Virus record (IMG/VR): IMGVR_UViG_3300020428_000090
Coordinates: 1-23,197 of that record
Reading direction: 5' to 3' (one strand)
DNA: 23,197 nucleotides
Origin: a virus
Shown here: positions 22,096 to 23,197 of the stretch, one piece after another
Numbering within the stretch: the stretch's first letter is position 1
How the letters are laid out: every line of letters starts with the position of its first letter
Made by a program: the position numbers and the translations under genes
Notes under the pieces: model-generated
What the model was told of the DNA's origin: nothing
Database searches by the model: none
What the model saw: only the letters and a program-made list of their open reading frames with translations

Positions 22096-23124
22096 ATGGC
22101 CGAAGCTAACGTGCAATCACGACCCGAAAGAACCGCATTTGAAGATCTTGATGATGCGGCAGAAGCAATTTTGACTAATTGGAAATCAGACGCTGAAGAG
22201 CCATCCGATTCCGTGGACGAAGTTGCGACAGATGATGATGTTGCTGAGACTGACAACGACATCACTGATGAGATAGATGATGAAACCCAGGATTTAGAAG
22301 ATGATGAGAAAGACCCTGAGAACGACGAAACCGAAGCCAGCAACCAAGAGGAAGAAGAAGTCGAAGAAATCGAAATCGACGAGGACTTCTTATTAGACAT
22401 TGCTGTAGACGGTAAGACTCAACAGGCATCGATCAAAGATCTGAAAAGACTCTACGGTCAAGAAGCATCACTCACAAGAAAGTCTCAAGAAGCAGCTTCT
22501 CTCAGAAAACAGGCTGATGAGAATTTGCAACGAACTTCCGCGCAAATGCAGCGTATGATCGAGCGAGCTGAAGAAAGATACAAGCCATATTCCGAGGTGG
22601 ATATGCTCGTAGCGAGTAGACAGATGAACGCTCAAGAATTTGCGGCACTTCGACAGGAAGCCAAGTCAGCTGAAGAAGATCTGAAGTTTCTCAAAGAAGA
22701 ATCAGAATCTTTTTACGGTGAGCTCACGAAACAGCACCAAGAGGCGCAGCGCAAAGCTGCCACCGAAGCGGTCAAAGTTTTGGAGGAAAAACTGCCCGGT
22801 TGGAATGACAACATGTATAACGAGATCAGAAGCTATGCAATTAATAGCGGTCTCGGTGAAGGCATGGTCAATCAAATCACTGATCCAACAACCATTATGT
22901 TGCTAAATAAAGCACGATTGTTCGATCAAGGTAAAAAGGCAGCAACTGTGAAAAAGACGAAGATTAAAGCGACACCAAAGATTCTCCGAAGCAAAAAAGC
23001 GCCCCCGACAACAGCAGATCGCAGCGCGGCAAAACGCCGCAAAACGATGGACACGCTGAGGACCGGGGATGCCAATGACATGGATATTGTTGCAGACGCC
23101 ATTATGTCGCGCTGGGAAGCATAA
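22096..23124 (+). CDS. Capsid scaffolding protein
   Basis: The scaffold directs coat assembly and leaves the prohead. I start at the ATG at 22096, seven bases after GAGGAG, giving 342 aa. Residues about 20-110 are extremely acidic (long D/E runs). Residues 120-245 are predicted coiled coil (RKSQEAASLRKQADENLQRT, EAKSAEEDLKFLKEESESF). The C-terminal 60 residues are strongly basic (VKKTKIKATPKILRSKK, SAAKRRK) and end in a short helix. An acidic head, coiled middle and basic coat-binding tail are typical of scaffolding proteins, and the gene lies between portal and coat as in P22 and T7. No protease motif is visible. Confidence 0.9.
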   Translation: MAEANVQSRPERTAFEDLDDAAEAILTNWKSDAEEPSDSVDEVATDDDVAETDNDITDEIDDETQDLEDDEKDPENDETEASNQEEEEVEEIEIDEDFLLDIAVDGKTQQASIKDLKRLYGQEASLTRKSQEAASLRKQADENLQRTSAQMQRMIERAEERYKPYSEVDMLVASRQMNAQEFAALRQEAKSAEEDLKFLKEESESFYGELTKQHQEAQRKAATEAVKVLEEKLPGWNDNMYNEIRSYAINSGLGEGMVNQITDPTTIMLLNKARLFDQGKKAATVKKTKIKATPKILRSKKAPPTTADRSAAKRRKTMDTLRTGDANDMDIVADAIMSRWEA

Positions 23125-23153
23125 ATCTCATTTGTTACAACAGGTAAAAAACA

Positions 23154-23197
23154 ATGGCTACATATACAACCTATGACGTCGTTGGACAGAAAGAATC
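23154..23197 (+). CDS. Major capsid protein, N-terminus only
   Basis: Fourteen codons are visible before the window ends: MATYTTYDVVGQKE. The opening TYTTYD-x-VG is characteristic of a family of tailed-phage coat proteins (SU10-like, DUF5309), where it continues into a segment with TPF. The position directly after the scaffold gene is exactly where the coat gene is expected. The ribosome site is weak (AGG at 23142-23144). The family assignment rests on 14 residues plus context. Confidence 0.7.
   Translation, partial: MATYTTYDVVGQKE

Noticed and set aside
21930-22400. 156-codon minus-strand frame, extremely serine-rich
   Set aside because: It is the antisense of the acidic D/E-rich part of the scaffold gene; its composition is the mirror of those codons.
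1-23197. CRISPR array, insertion sequence or integrase/attachment site
   Set aside because: No regularly spaced repeats, transposase, recombinase gene or tRNA-like att sequence was found on either strand.

Overview
The window looks like about half of a lytic, podovirus-type tailed bacteriophage genome, probably aquatic and proteobacterial; the host assignment is inference. The evidence is a T7-type family A DNA polymerase next to a T7 gp6-type exonuclease, a DUF3310 protein, and a complete P22/T7-style virion module: tail, ejection proteins, TerS, TerL, portal, scaffold and the start of the coat protein. I see no integrase, excisionase, tRNA, CRISPR, lysis gene or RNA polymerase gene. Genes are tightly packed, often overlap by a few bases, and several start at TTG or GTG behind strong Shine-Dalgarno sequences.

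Layout. (1) 1-613, minus strand: two genes of unknown function, separated by a hairpin with a cUUCGg loop. (2) 614-768: a divergent control region with face-to-face sigma70-like promoters and a dyad between them. (3) 769-4583, plus strand: the replication block (DNA polymerase, an unknown gene overlapping it by 113 bases, exonuclease, a small Cys/His-rich protein, a small helix-turn-helix protein, a DUF3310 protein). (4) 4584-5322: about 740 bases with no credible gene, rich in repeats and stems. It is the most unusual part of the window. (5) 5323-12537: a mini-gene, tail-tip collar protein, nozzle-like protein, receptor-binding fibre, chaperone-like protein, small unknown protein and two candidate ejection proteins. 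(6) 12549-17495: one 1648-residue multidomain protein, probably ejected, with a polyvalent-protein-type central domain and an HEIGHH zinc-protease-like motif. (7) 17510-23197: packaging and head genes (small unknown protein, TerS, TerL, portal, small unknown protein, scaffold, start of the major capsid protein).

How the parts fit. The replication block copies and processes DNA. The noncoding region sits exactly between the replication and virion blocks, where an early/late transcription switch, an origin or a structured RNA would be expected. Everything from 5323 onward reads as one late operon with tail genes before head genes. The observations I consider most worth testing are all in 4581-5322: an 18-bp perfect inverted repeat 320 bases apart that includes the stop codon of the upstream gene, a repeated CTGAGTGTTCC-like motif, all three CTATAG promoter-core-like sites in the window, and a pair of segments that match the P7 core of group I introns.
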